From the NCBI GenBank assembly GCA_026552835.1, contig JAPMTY010000016.1, forward strand, positions 1 through 34,481: a stretch of 34,481 nt of DNA, read 5' to 3'. Each line of letters starts with the position of its first letter. Positions within the stretch are counted from its first letter, which is position 1. This DNA comes from Candidatus Methanoperedens sp. Lineage in GTDB: Archaea > Halobacteriota > Methanosarcinia > Methanosarcinales > Methanoperedenaceae. Made by a program: the position numbers and the translations under genes. Below are positions 25,468 through 32,739 of the stretch, piece after piece. The notes below the pieces were generated by a model. The model worked only from the letters and a program-made list of their open reading frames with translations. It was not told the DNA's origin and searched no databases.

Positions 25468-25496
25468 AATTTATCACCTTATCTGAATAGAAAAAG

Positions 25497-25510
25497 GAAG
25501 TTATAAGTTT
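25497..25510 (-). promoter_or_regulatory. TATA box of purH
   Basis: On the minus strand, AAACTTATAACTTCC (about 25496-25510) gives a TATA-like element 30-40 bp before the proposed CTG start, leaving a short leader that contains the AAGGTGA ribosome site. Confidence 0.45.
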
Positions 25511-25540
25511 TTCTCATGTTGGCAAGAGAGTGGAAGTAAT

Positions 25541-25570
25541 AACGAACTAATACGAACCCATACGAGTTAG
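25541..25570. promoter_or_regulatory. Three 10-bp iterons upstream of purH
   Basis: AACGAACTAA, TACGAACCCA and TACGAGTTAG follow each other at exactly 10-bp spacing (shared core ACGA(A/G)). The outer parts also form a small dyad (AACTAA / TTAGTT). The block lies just upstream of the purH TATA box and downstream of the adenine deaminase stop. A regulator site for purine genes is possible. Confidence 0.4.
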
Positions 25571-25586
25571 TTGTCCATAATATTCA

Positions 25587-27308
25587 TCATCTTTGTATCG
25601 GTTCGATTATTTTAAATGCATCCACATCTACAAGCCCTTTATCGGTTAACTTAAGGGAAGGGATAACCGGAAGCGACAGGAACGACATCTGGCTAAAAGG
25701 TGCATCAAGTCTGCATCCCATCTTTTTGACAGTGCGGTGAAGCTCTTTCAGTTTCTTATCTACATCGTATGCGCTTTCTGTGCTGAGAATACCTGCAAAA
25801 GGAAGATGAAGGTAATCTATCACGCCGTCTTTTGCAAGCACTATGCCTCCCTGCAATTCCCTGAGCTTGTTCGCACAGAGCGCCATGTCTTCAAAATTCG
25901 TGCCAGCAAGGATGACATTATGCGAGTCATGGGCAATGCTCTGCCCCATTGCGCCTTCTTTCAGGTTAAAACCCCGCACAAATCCCCTGCCAATGTTTCC
26001 AGACTTCCCGTGACGTTCTATCACGGCGATGGCAAGAATGTCGCGCTCTATGTCAGGCATAACGGTCTGCCTGTCGGTTTTTAATTCTTCGATATTCCTG
26101 TTCGTAATAAGCTGACCCGGCACGATCTCTATGATATGGGCAAAAACCGTCTTTTTCCCGGATTTAAGCTTCAGGTCGTCCGGTTCTATTTTTTTATATT
26201 TCACAGTCCTGAAGACATAACCGGGGTATTCGATTCCCTCTATTTTTGGTTTCATCCTGCCGCGTACCATCACGTTTTTTATCTCAAACTTCTGCAGGTC
26301 ATCAAGTATCACCAGGTTTGCCCGCCTGCCGATGCTTATCGAGCCCACGAGCTGGTCTATCCTGTAATGGCGCGCCGTATTGATGGAAGCCATTGAAATC
26401 GCCTGAAGCGGGTCCAATCCAAGTTTGATTGCAGCCCTTACTATTACGTTCATGTGCCCTTTTATGAGGTCGGCAGGATGTTTGTCGTCTGTAACGAAGA
26501 AAAAGTTTTCAAGTGATATTCTGTCGCGAACCAATGGGGGGATAAATTCCTGAAGGCTTTTTGCAGCCGACCCTTCGCGTATCATGACCTTCATGCCAAG
26601 GCGCGCCTTTTCAAGCGCCTCATTGTATGTTACGGATTCGTGGTCGCTTGAGATGCCGGCGCCCATGTATCCGAACAATTCCTTGCCGCGGACGCCGGGA
26701 CAGTGGCCGTCAACAACGAGTTTTCTTTCAAGAGCGGCGGCGATCATTGCAAGTTTTTCCTGATTCCCGCGAAGGATTCCGGGGTAATCCATAACCTCGC
26801 CGAGCCCGACAACGAATTTCTTATCAAGGAACTTTTTAATCTCCGGAAGACCCAGTTTTGCTCCCGACGTTTCAAGAGGACTTGAAGGCACACACGACGA
26901 CAGCGTGATAAAAACATCGATGGGCAGCCTTTTTGCCTCCTGCATGACAAGTTTGATACCTTTTATGCCCAGGATATTTGCAATCTCATGCGGGTCTATG
27001 ACGATTCCTGTTGTCCCGTGGATGATGGATTGTTTTGCAAATTGCGTAAGCGTCACCATGCTTGACTCGAAATGCACATGCCCGTCGATTAAGCCGGGAC
27101 ATACGAAGGCATTTTTTAAATCAAGTATCTCGGTTTTCCCGCCAATGAGGTCATCCACATCGCCTATTCCTGAGATGAAACCTGAGCTTATTGCTATGTC
27201 TCCTTTTATAATCTCTTTTGTGTTGACATTCACAATTCTGCAATTTTTAAGTACGGTGTCAGCCTTAAGCTCACCTTTCCCTGCGAAAACCCTCTCCCTC
27301 AAGAACAT
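25587..27308 (-). CDS. ade: Adenine deaminase (Ade, amidohydrolase type)
   Basis: Converts adenine to hypoxanthine and ammonia in purine salvage. From the ATG at 27308 the product has 573 residues, the usual length. It shows the amidohydrolase HxH metal motif in PGLIDGHVHFESS (His77, His79), GTTGIVIDPHEIANV-like sequence, VDGHCPGVRGKELFGYMGAGISSDHE, DDKHPADL, and the C-terminal Ade domain with RHGKSGNIGRGFVRGF and AHDSHNV. The frame extends 31 codons further upstream to 27401, but that part has no family similarity and reaches the promoter region shared with the divergent phosphoribosyltransferase. Only a weak GAGG ribosome site precedes the chosen start. Confidence 0.93.
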   Translation of the reverse strand: MFLRERVFAGKGELKADTVLKNCRIVNVNTKEIIKGDIAISSGFISGIGDVDDLIGGKTEILDLKNAFVCPGLIDGHVHFESSMVTLTQFAKQSIIHGTTGIVIDPHEIANILGIKGIKLVMQEAKRLPIDVFITLSSCVPSSPLETSGAKLGLPEIKKFLDKKFVVGLGEVMDYPGILRGNQEKLAMIAAALERKLVVDGHCPGVRGKELFGYMGAGISSDHESVTYNEALEKARLGMKVMIREGSAAKSLQEFIPPLVRDRISLENFFFVTDDKHPADLIKGHMNVIVRAAIKLGLDPLQAISMASINTARHYRIDQLVGSISIGRRANLVILDDLQKFEIKNVMVRGRMKPKIEGIEYPGYVFRTVKYKKIEPDDLKLKSGKKTVFAHIIEIVPGQLITNRNIEELKTDRQTVMPDIERDILAIAVIERHGKSGNIGRGFVRGFNLKEGAMGQSIAHDSHNVILAGTNFEDMALCANKLRELQGGIVLAKDGVIDYLHLPFAGILSTESAYDVDKKLKELHRTVKKMGCRLDAPFSQMSFLSLPVIPSLKLTDKGLVDVDAFKIIEPIQR

Positions 27309-27410
27309 AACATTGTATTGTCCTCTATTACTAAAAAAGTTCACTGCTTGATATGTTGATACAAATCGAATCAGGAAAGAATATCTATTACAATAAACCA
27401 TCTACGATAC

Positions 27411-28079
27411 ATGGAAAAACCCGGCGACAAATTCAAATGCTACCTTGTAAGCTGGAAAGAGTCTTACAGGCTGGCAAAAGTCCTGGCGCATAAGATTAAA
27501 AGTTCGGGGTTCAAGCCCGACCTTGTAATAGGTGTTGCACGAGGAGGACTTGTCCCGGCGCGTGTTGTTTGTGACTTTCTCCTCCAGAAAGACCTTGCCG
27601 CAGTAAAAATCGAACACTGGGGAATTGCGGCAACGCTCGGAAAAGCCGTGATAAAGTTCCCTCTTCCTGTGGATATATCAGGAAAAAATGTTTTAATTGT
27701 GGATGATGTCGTAGATACCGGGGATACATATTCCGTGCTTATCGATTATTTAAAGGAAAAGAATCCTTTGGAGGTAAGGACTGGAGTACTGCATTATAAA
27801 ACCTGTTCGACCAGCATCCCGGACTACTGGGCAGAGAAGCAGGATAAATGGGAATGGATAATATATCCCTGGGCTGTTTATGAGGATTTGACAGTTTTTA
27901 TTAAGAAAGTCCTGACCGGACCCATGAAGCTAACGGATGTCAAAAAAGGCCTGATGGAAGATTATAACATAAAGATTTCAAAAAAAGACCTTCTGGAAAT
28001 ATTGAATGACATGAATGCAGAAGGGAAAATCCGGAAACTGAAGAAGGGGAAAAAGGAAAACCTGTGGTTTCCTGAGTAA
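27411..28079 (+). CDS. Purine-type phosphoribosyltransferase with C-terminal winged-helix-like tail
   Basis: A type I phosphoribosyltransferase of 222 residues. The PRPP-binding motif VLIVDDVVDTGDTY is at 94-107 and the PPi loop GVARGGLVPAR at 41-51. Residues 1-165 match archaeal proteins annotated as predicted phosphoribosyltransferase or hypoxanthine/xanthine-type enzymes (COG2236). The last 50 residues (LTDVKKGLMEDYNIKISKKDLLEILNDM, ending in KKGKKENLWF) look like a small winged helix, which is unusual and could bind nucleic acid. It is divergent from adenine deaminase, whose product hypoxanthine would be a logical substrate; the true base is inferred from that context. Confidence 0.85.
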   Translation: MEKPGDKFKCYLVSWKESYRLAKVLAHKIKSSGFKPDLVIGVARGGLVPARVVCDFLLQKDLAAVKIEHWGIAATLGKAVIKFPLPVDISGKNVLIVDDVVDTGDTYSVLIDYLKEKNPLEVRTGVLHYKTCSTSIPDYWAEKQDKWEWIIYPWAVYEDLTVFIKKVLTGPMKLTDVKKGLMEDYNIKISKKDLLEILNDMNAEGKIRKLKKGKKENLWFPE

Positions 28080-28104
28080 TCTAAACCAACCGCGATTTTT
28101 GCGC

Positions 28105-28629
28105 TCAGCGTGAACCGAATTTTTCACGGAAAACAAGTTCATCAAGTTTTTTCCTTTCGGAAACCCTCGTCTTATTCACAGGATGACCGAGAGCGACCAC
28201 AGCCATTAATTCGTGCGATTCCGGCGCCCTGAGGACTTCATTTACCAACTCTTTATTTTTCAATATCTCGCCAAGCCATACCGCTCCGAGGCCCATCGAA
28301 TGAATCGCAAGCAGCATATTCTGGATGCAGGCGCCTACGGATTGGACGTCCTTGGTATAATTATACATGTGGTCTTTATCAAGGAAAACCACTATCAGAA
28401 CAGGTGCATTTTTTATGGTCGGGCCGTATTCGGTGAGTTTTGACAGGGCAGTTTTTGTTTCAGGATCTCTCACAATAATAAACCGCCACGGCTGGTTATT
28501 TAATCCTGAAGGCGCCCATCTCCCGGCTTCCAGAATCTCTTCAATTGCATCATCGCTTATGTTCTTTTCAGTGAAACCACGAACGCTACGGCGTGTCTTG
28601 ATTGTTTCAATGGTTTCCAAGATTATCAC
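28105..28629 (-). CDS. Nitroreductase-family FMN oxidoreductase
   Basis: A 174-residue flavoprotein of the nitroreductase superfamily. The FMN-phosphate site TRRSVRGFTEKNI is at about 12-24, the second FMN segment APSGLNNQPWRFIIV at 39-53, VGACIQNMLLAIHSMGLGAVWLG at about 98-120, and the closing ALGHP motif near 150. The physiological substrate is unknown. The frame starts with GTG at 28629, which overlaps the stop of the upstream zinc-ribbon gene by 4 bp (GTGA), so translation is coupled. It is the last gene of a four-gene minus-strand operon. Confidence 0.92.
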   Translation of the reverse strand: MIILETIETIKTRRSVRGFTEKNISDDAIEEILEAGRWAPSGLNNQPWRFIIVRDPETKTALSKLTEYGPTIKNAPVLIVVFLDKDHMYNYTKDVQSVGACIQNMLLAIHSMGLGAVWLGEILKNKELVNEVLRAPESHELMAVVALGHPVNKTRVSERKKLDELVFREKFGSR

Positions 28630-28961
28630 GCGTACATCTGGGGGTCGGGCGGCTGCGATTGTAACATCGGGATGAGGTTTTCAAGCGATAAAGGAAATAC
28701 CACATTTATTTCTTCGCCGCATTCAGGGCATTTTTTTGTCATGTGAAGCGACGTGACATTGATGGTTTCATCATATACGGATTCGGATATGAACGGGCTT
28801 AAAACAGGGACAGGCTGCCCGAAATTGAACTCTCCGCCTTCAAGGAAATCAAAGTAAGTCATGTTTTCCGAATGACCGCATTTGCAGCGGATTTCAATTT
28901 TGTTTTTTAAAAATCTATTATTCCTATTTTTTTCTGATAATGAAATGATTGTATCTTTCAT
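28626..28961 (-). CDS. Small zinc-ribbon (CpXC-like) protein
   Basis: A 111-residue protein with two cysteine pairs, CKCG (about 27-30) and CPEC (about 78-81), each in a loop between beta-like stretches, forming a likely zinc ribbon. Between them SPFISESVYDETINVTSLHMTKKCPEC resembles the CpXC family. The C-terminal FPLSLENLIPMLQSQPPDPQMYA is low in charge. No function is known. The gene overlaps the nitroreductase start by 4 bp and lies 24 bp downstream of the DUF1405 gene. Confidence 0.72.
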   Translation of the reverse strand: MKDTIISLSEKNRNNRFLKNKIEIRCKCGHSENMTYFDFLEGGEFNFGQPVPVLSPFISESVYDETINVTSLHMTKKCPECGEEINVVFPLSLENLIPMLQSQPPDPQMYA

Positions 28962-28985
28962 CTAACTAAGATTTACCTTCCAGTA

Positions 28986-29600
28986 CTAAATTGCTTCGGA
29001 TTTTTTCTCAAGATAGTAGAATGTAAATGAACAGGCCATTATCGAGAGGGCGATAGTCACAAATGAAACAATTTTTACGCTTTCTTCAGGAATAATTGGA
29101 TGAGTACCTATGACATAATCAAAAAAGTCAGATACCATGAAAAATGAAAATATCAATAAGTACCGGCTGAAGTTTAACTTTTTCATCTCTTTTAAAAGGG
29201 TCATTGCCACAAGAATCATTCCGATGTGCAGTAACACGATAATAAACCGGAAATCCCTTGTTTCTGGAGAAAAATAATAATCATAATTCAGGAATAAAAC
29301 AAAAAGCGTCCATATGCCCACTTTAGCGAGACCGATGAAAGTGAACGTATCAAATGTATTGGAACGCAAGCCGAATGAATAAAAAAGCAAAACCAGAACA
29401 TACATAAAGGTGAAAAAAGGGCTGTCTGGCACGAAAAACCATAAATAAACAGGTGTTATTTCAAATTGTCCCAGGTAATAATAAAAACCAAATAGCGTTC
29501 CGATGATGCAGGAAATCAAAACAACGAACCTGGCTCTTCGTTCCTTTTTAAACCAGAAGAAGAAATCTGATATTGAAGCCAGATCTAATGTTCCGGTCAT
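28986..29600 (-). CDS. DUF1405-like integral membrane protein
   Basis: A 204-residue protein with six or seven hydrophobic helices. The early FGFYYYLGQFEITPVYLWFFVPDSP (about 38-62) is the hallmark segment of the DUF1405 family (YpjA-like proteins). Later features are a central LNYDYYFSPETRDFRFIIVLLHIGM and a second half with YLLIFSFFMVSDFFDYVIGTHP. The function is unknown. Its ATG overlaps the stop of the acyltransferase gene by 4 bp (ATGA), so the two are translationally coupled. Confidence 0.85.
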   Translation of the reverse strand: MTGTLDLASISDFFFWFKKERRARFVVLISCIIGTLFGFYYYLGQFEITPVYLWFFVPDSPFFTFMYVLVLLFYSFGLRSNTFDTFTFIGLAKVGIWTLFVLFLNYDYYFSPETRDFRFIIVLLHIGMILVAMTLLKEMKKLNFSRYLLIFSFFMVSDFFDYVIGTHPIIPEESVKIVSFVTIALSIMACSFTFYYLEKKSEAI

Positions 29601-30091
29601 GATTCTATTCCATTTTTCAACGGCCGCGCAGGCACACCGCCCACAAACCCTGACACATCGCCGTTCACAAGAGAGTGGGCTGAAACCACGCTGCCGTCTG
29701 CGATAGTGACGCCTGGAAGTATGGTGGTATTCGCCCCGATTGTCACGTTTTTTCCTATAACGACATTTCCTGTCCTGTACTCACCGACCAGGAATTCATG
29801 GCACAGGATCGTGGAATTAAAGCCAATGATGCTGTTTTCCCCAATATCTATGAGTTCGGGAAAAAACACGTCCATATTCACTTCAAGCCCAACAGATACA
29901 TGCTCGCCAATATTAACGCCCATTGCTGAATAAAGAAGGTTCTTTAAGCGCAGTGAAGGCGAGATGCGGGCGAGGGACATGCAGATGTAATTGAATGCGA
30001 CCTTGAAAGGAGAGACTATGTCTTCCCAGTACCAGAGGGAGTTGTGGACGCCTTTTGAGGTGTATGTTTTGAGATTGCGCATTATGCTCAT
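29597..30091 (-). CDS. Hexapeptide-repeat acyltransferase (LbH fold)
   Basis: A left-handed beta-helix transferase of 164 residues when read from the ATG at 30091. Hexapeptide repeats of the [LIV]-G-x(4) type run from about residue 55 (VNIGEHVSVGLEVN, IDIGENSIIGFNSTI, VVIGKNVTIGANTTILPGVTI) to the end (SVVSAHSLVNGDVSGFVGGVPARPL). This is the pattern of maltose/galactoside/serine-type O-acetyltransferases; the acceptor is not known. The N-terminal helix (FKVAFNYICMSLARISP) is common in sugar acetyltransferases. The open frame extends 28 codons further to a GTG at 30175, but that part looks unrelated. It heads the operon with the DUF1405 gene. Confidence 0.8.
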   Translation of the reverse strand: MSIMRNLKTYTSKGVHNSLWYWEDIVSPFKVAFNYICMSLARISPSLRLKNLLYSAMGVNIGEHVSVGLEVNMDVFFPELIDIGENSIIGFNSTILCHEFLVGEYRTGNVVIGKNVTIGANTTILPGVTIADGSVVSAHSLVNGDVSGFVGGVPARPLKNGIES

Positions 30092-30188
30092 AGATGGGCT
30101 TACGGATAAAAAATTTTTGCATGAATGAAGCTGAATAAGTAAAGATGGCTTTGTCAACTTTATTAAAATGAGCACAGATAAGGATAAT

Positions 30189-30247
30189 CAACCACGGAGG
30201 ACACAGAGAGCACAGAGCTTAGTAGTTTTTACCCTGTGTACTCGGGG
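30189..30247. repeat. CACAGAG 9-bp periodic repeat with inverted arm
   Basis: The sequence CACGGAGGA, CACAGAGAG, CACAGAG repeats at 9-bp spacing at about 30194-30217. A matching arm lies at 30234-30243: GAGGACACAG (30197-30206) pairs with CTGTGTACTC at 9 of 10 positions across a short T-rich loop. Very similar elements recur in intergenic regions of unrelated genomes, from memory. It may be a mobile or structured DNA/RNA element. Confidence 0.6.
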
Positions 30248-30344
30248 GGAGGTAAAGATAAAAGAGATGATTGGCGCATGATGATTAAATATAGAAAACT
30301 ATATACATTATTAACTTATATAATAATATGTAAGTGCTGAAGAT

Positions 30345-30485
30345 GGTATTTTAACCCATGATACCCGATTGGATTAATGCTTGTTAGGCAATCGCAGTAA
30401 TCTGGCTTGTGCCACCTCGGCATTAATGTGTAGTGGCGCCACAGGAACAGGATTCTTGGATTGAATCCGGTATTCCTGTGGTGTT
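30345..30485 (+). ncRNA. Candidate structured RNA with nested hairpins
   Basis: Three stems occur within about 110 bp: ATTAATGC (30373-30380) pairs with GCATTAAT (30420-30427); inside it TGGC (30403-30406) pairs with GCCA (30411-30414); then CCACAGGAA (30439-30447) pairs with TTCCTGTGG (30473-30481) around an inner GGATTC/GAATCC stem (30450-30455, 30463-30468). A TATA-like AACTTATATAATAA (about 30311-30324) precedes it. I cannot match it to a known RNA family, and strand is a guess from the TATA box. Confidence 0.35.
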
Positions 30486-30495
30486 TGTGTCCACT

Positions 30496-30511
30496 CTCAT
30501 CTCGAGATGAG
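30496..30511. terminator. Perfect 16-bp palindrome after the minus-strand gene
   Basis: CTCATCTCGAGATGAG is a perfect palindrome lying 6 bp beyond the stop of the gene at 30518-31030. No T-run follows on either strand, so termination is unproven. It may instead be a protein-binding site. Confidence 0.4.
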
Positions 30512-30517
30512 TGTAAT

Positions 30518-31030
30518 TTAGTAATTCACTACTGTAAGTTGTTCGCCTCCGACGGTTTTAATCTCACCCTCGTTCTCTTTTACAAACTTGAACTTCTTAT
30601 CATCACCACGACCGACACTGAACCATTTACCCTTTTCGGTTTCTTCAATTTCTTTGCGAATACGGTTTATTTTAGCATAAAGTGCATTTTTCCAATTATA
30701 GGCGTCCTTCTCATTAAGTTTCGAAAGCTCGTTCCCTACAAAGTGTTTGATAATCTCATCTTTTGAAAAGGAATAATTATCTTTCGCTTTTATGTACTGC
30801 TCAATCAAAGAACGTTCAGGAACATTCAATTTAATATCTTCTGGATTGCTTTCTTGAGAAGAACGTGGTATAGGCGAGACTACACGAGGAGGCATAAATG
30901 TTTTTACCCGACCTAATAGAGTATCCAGTACACGGAAAGCATCGCTCTCGGAGACTAAAATGTCTACTATTTTATCCTGAATTCGAATTGTGATTTTTGC
31001 CTTTGTATTCTCGTCCATATCCTTCATCAT
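30518..31030 (-). CDS. Unknown small protein, possible winged-helix DNA-binding regulator
   Basis: A 170-residue charged protein I do not recognise. The first 45 residues (ITIRIQDKIVDILVSESDAFRVLDTLLGRVKTF) look like a beta-strand pair plus helix, a linker rich in Pro and Ser follows (VVSPIPRSSQESNPED), and the C-terminal 85 residues (IEQYIKAKDNYSFSKDEIIKHF, with NWKNALYAKINRIRKEIEETE and a WFSVGRGDDKKFKFV hairpin) look like a winged helix. The ATG at 31030 is followed by a second ATG. A TATA-like TTTATATTA (31047-31055 on the minus strand) lies about 20 bp upstream, implying a leaderless transcript. The flanks carry inverted repeats that could be its own operators. Confidence 0.6.
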   Translation of the reverse strand: MMKDMDENTKAKITIRIQDKIVDILVSESDAFRVLDTLLGRVKTFMPPRVVSPIPRSSQESNPEDIKLNVPERSLIEQYIKAKDNYSFSKDEIIKHFVGNELSKLNEKDAYNWKNALYAKINRIRKEIEETEKGKWFSVGRGDDKKFKFVKENEGEIKTVGGEQLTVVNY

Positions 31031-31046
31031 TCTCTACTACGTTATG

Positions 31047-31071
31047 TAATATAAAGCTTACGTTTTGTAAG
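31047..31071 (-). promoter_or_regulatory. TATA box and inverted repeat at the 30518-31030 promoter
   Basis: On the minus strand CTTTATATTA forms the TATA box. Directly upstream is a 5-bp dyad, CTTAC-N5-GTAAG (31057-31071). A repressor bound there would overlap the site for transcription factor B, so autoregulation is plausible but not shown. Confidence 0.45.
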
Positions 31072-31157
31072 TATTTGTATGATAAAATACGACAATGTGT
31101 AAATATATAGATTATCGAAGCTCTAGTCTATAGGTGTGTATGTATGCAAAACGATTG

Positions 31158-31176
31158 ACAAAATGTAATATTTTGT
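31158..31176. promoter_or_regulatory. 7-bp inverted repeat ACAAAAT-N5-ATTTTGT
   Basis: A perfect dyad in an AT-rich intergenic region between the small minus-strand gene and tgtA. The TTTTGTA half-site also appears at 31063-31069, in the promoter of the small protein. These repeats form a candidate operator set. The tgtA promoter TATA (CTAATATA, about 31254-31261) lies farther downstream. Confidence 0.45.
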
Positions 31177-31286
31177 AAATTTATATGATTATACTCATCA
31201 TAGACCTATTAAGTTTCCATTCATCAAGAATGAGTTAACAGTACCACCTCACCCTAATATACTCCTCCATCATAACTTAGCCCATC

Positions 31287-32732
31287 ATGCCCCCAATCTT
31301 CGAAATAACCCATAAAGCCTGCGCCGGCAGAATCGGACGCTTTGAGACTCGCCACGGGATTGTGGAAACGCCCACCATTATGCCGGTGGTCAATCCCAAT
31401 ATCCAGACCATCAAGCCCTCAGAGCTTCGAAAATTCGGCGCCGAGATTATTATCACGAATTCTTACATCATTTACCGCAAACCCGAACTCAGGGAGCGCG
31501 CCCGCAGCGAGGGGCTGCATTCTCTGATAGGTTTTGACGGCCCGATAATGACCGACTCAGGCTCATATCAATTATCAGTGTATGGCGAGGTGGAAGTAAA
31601 TAACGCGGAGATAGTTCAATTCCAGCAGGAAATCGGCTCGGACATCGGCGTACCTCTTGACATACCCACTCCGCCCGATGTCCAGCGCGCCCGCGCCGAA
31701 GAAGAGCTTGGAATCACCTACACGAGAGCAAAAGAAGCCCTCGGGTTAAAAAAAGACATGCTGTTAGCCGCGCCTGTGCAGGGTTCGACCTATCCTGACC
31801 TGCGCGAGCGGGCTGCGCATGAACTAAGCAAGCTTGATTTTGACGTCTATCCGCTCGGGGCTGTTGTGCCGCTCATGGAATCATACAGGTATTCCGACCT
31901 TGTGGATGTTATCGTGGCATCAAAAAAAGGTCTCTCACCAGCGGCGCCTGTGCATCTTTTCGGCGCCGGGCATCCCATGATGTTCTCACTCGCAGTGGCG
32001 CTAGGCTGCGATTTGTTCGATTCGGCTTCGTATGCGCTGTATGCCAAGGACGGGCGGTACATGACCGTGCGCGGCACATATCATGTCGAAAACCTGCAGT
32101 ACCTGCCGTGTTCCTGCCCGGTATGCGTATCTCATAATGCCAATGATTTGATAAATAGCGAGAAACGCGAAGAATTACTGGCGCGCCATAATCTCTATGT
32201 GACTTTTGAGGAAATCAGGGAGGTCAAACAGGCGATTAAAGAAGGAAGCCTCTGGGAACTCGTGGAGCAGCGGTGCAGGGCGCATCCGCAGTTGTTAAAC
32301 GGGCTCAAGCGCGCGCTTCACCATTCGGATTGGATAGAGCAATTCCAGCCCGTATCGAACTCTACATTTTTTTACAGCGGACCTGAATCGGCACTCAGGC
32401 CCGAGGTTGTTCGGTACAGGAAGAAGCTTAAAAACCTGAAGCTTGGAGGCAGGGTGCTTATCAGGACGCGAAGGACTGGTAATGAAGATGATTTTGATTG
32501 GGTGCTTGATTTTAAGCCGCCGTTCGGTCCGTATCCCATAGAATTGAAGGAAACCCATCCTTTCAACGCTGAAACTACGGATGAGCCTGACTATGAATCT
32601 TTGACAGTCGCGCTTCAAAATACGGTAGAGTTGATGGAGTTGAATCCTGATTCCAAGTTCACGCTCGTATTGGATGGGCTTCCTGAACATCCTTTGATAG
32701 AAAAAATCCAGAACCTTTTACTCAGGCAATAA
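31287..32732 (+). CDS. tgtA: tRNA-guanine transglycosylase, archaeosine type (TgtA)
   Basis: Exchanges guanine-15 of archaeal tRNAs for preQ0 in archaeosine synthesis. The 481-residue product covers the TIM-barrel catalytic domain: MTDSGSYQLSVYG near residue 90 holds the general-acid Asp, and APVQGSTYPDLRERAA, YPLGAVVPLMESY and HLFGAGHP are typical. The zinc site is CSCPVC at about 273-278 with a following His. The C-terminal 140 residues form the archaeal C1 domain; no PUA domain is present, so this is the split-type protein whose PUA part (ArcS/TgtA2) is elsewhere. It has a TATA run about 28 bp upstream of the ATG, so a leaderless start is likely. It is convergent with ftsY. Confidence 0.94.
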   Translation: MPPIFEITHKACAGRIGRFETRHGIVETPTIMPVVNPNIQTIKPSELRKFGAEIIITNSYIIYRKPELRERARSEGLHSLIGFDGPIMTDSGSYQLSVYGEVEVNNAEIVQFQQEIGSDIGVPLDIPTPPDVQRARAEEELGITYTRAKEALGLKKDMLLAAPVQGSTYPDLRERAAHELSKLDFDVYPLGAVVPLMESYRYSDLVDVIVASKKGLSPAAPVHLFGAGHPMMFSLAVALGCDLFDSASYALYAKDGRYMTVRGTYHVENLQYLPCSCPVCVSHNANDLINSEKREELLARHNLYVTFEEIREVKQAIKEGSLWELVEQRCRAHPQLLNGLKRALHHSDWIEQFQPVSNSTFFYSGPESALRPEVVRYRKKLKNLKLGGRVLIRTRRTGNEDDFDWVLDFKPPFGPYPIELKETHPFNAETTDEPDYESLTVALQNTVELMELNPDSKFTLVLDGLPEHPLIEKIQNLLLRQ

Positions 32733-32739
32733 TTAAAAA

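Larger units (their letters stand above)
30092..30517. other. Non-coding stretch of about 430 bp
   Basis: No credible gene is seen here. It holds, from left to right, the leader of the acyltransferase, a CACAGAG periodic repeat with a matching inverted arm (30189-30247), an AT-rich block (about 30286-30333) with TATA-like runs, a set of nested inverted repeats (about 30345-30485), and a 16-bp palindrome (30496-30511). Confidence 0.7.

Noticed and set aside
27309..27401. Upstream extension of adenine deaminase to 27401
   Set aside because: It adds 31 residues without family similarity and would fill the promoter space of the divergent phosphoribosyltransferase.
30278..30345. Possible C/D box small RNA (ATGATGA ... 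CTGA) in the AT-rich block
   Set aside because: The internal D' and C' boxes are lacking and the spacing is poor; the boxes are short enough to arise by chance.
30421..30490. tRNA-like piece (GATTGAATCC resembling a T arm)
   Set aside because: No acceptor stem, D arm or anticodon arm can be fitted around it; the stems found form a different nested hairpin.
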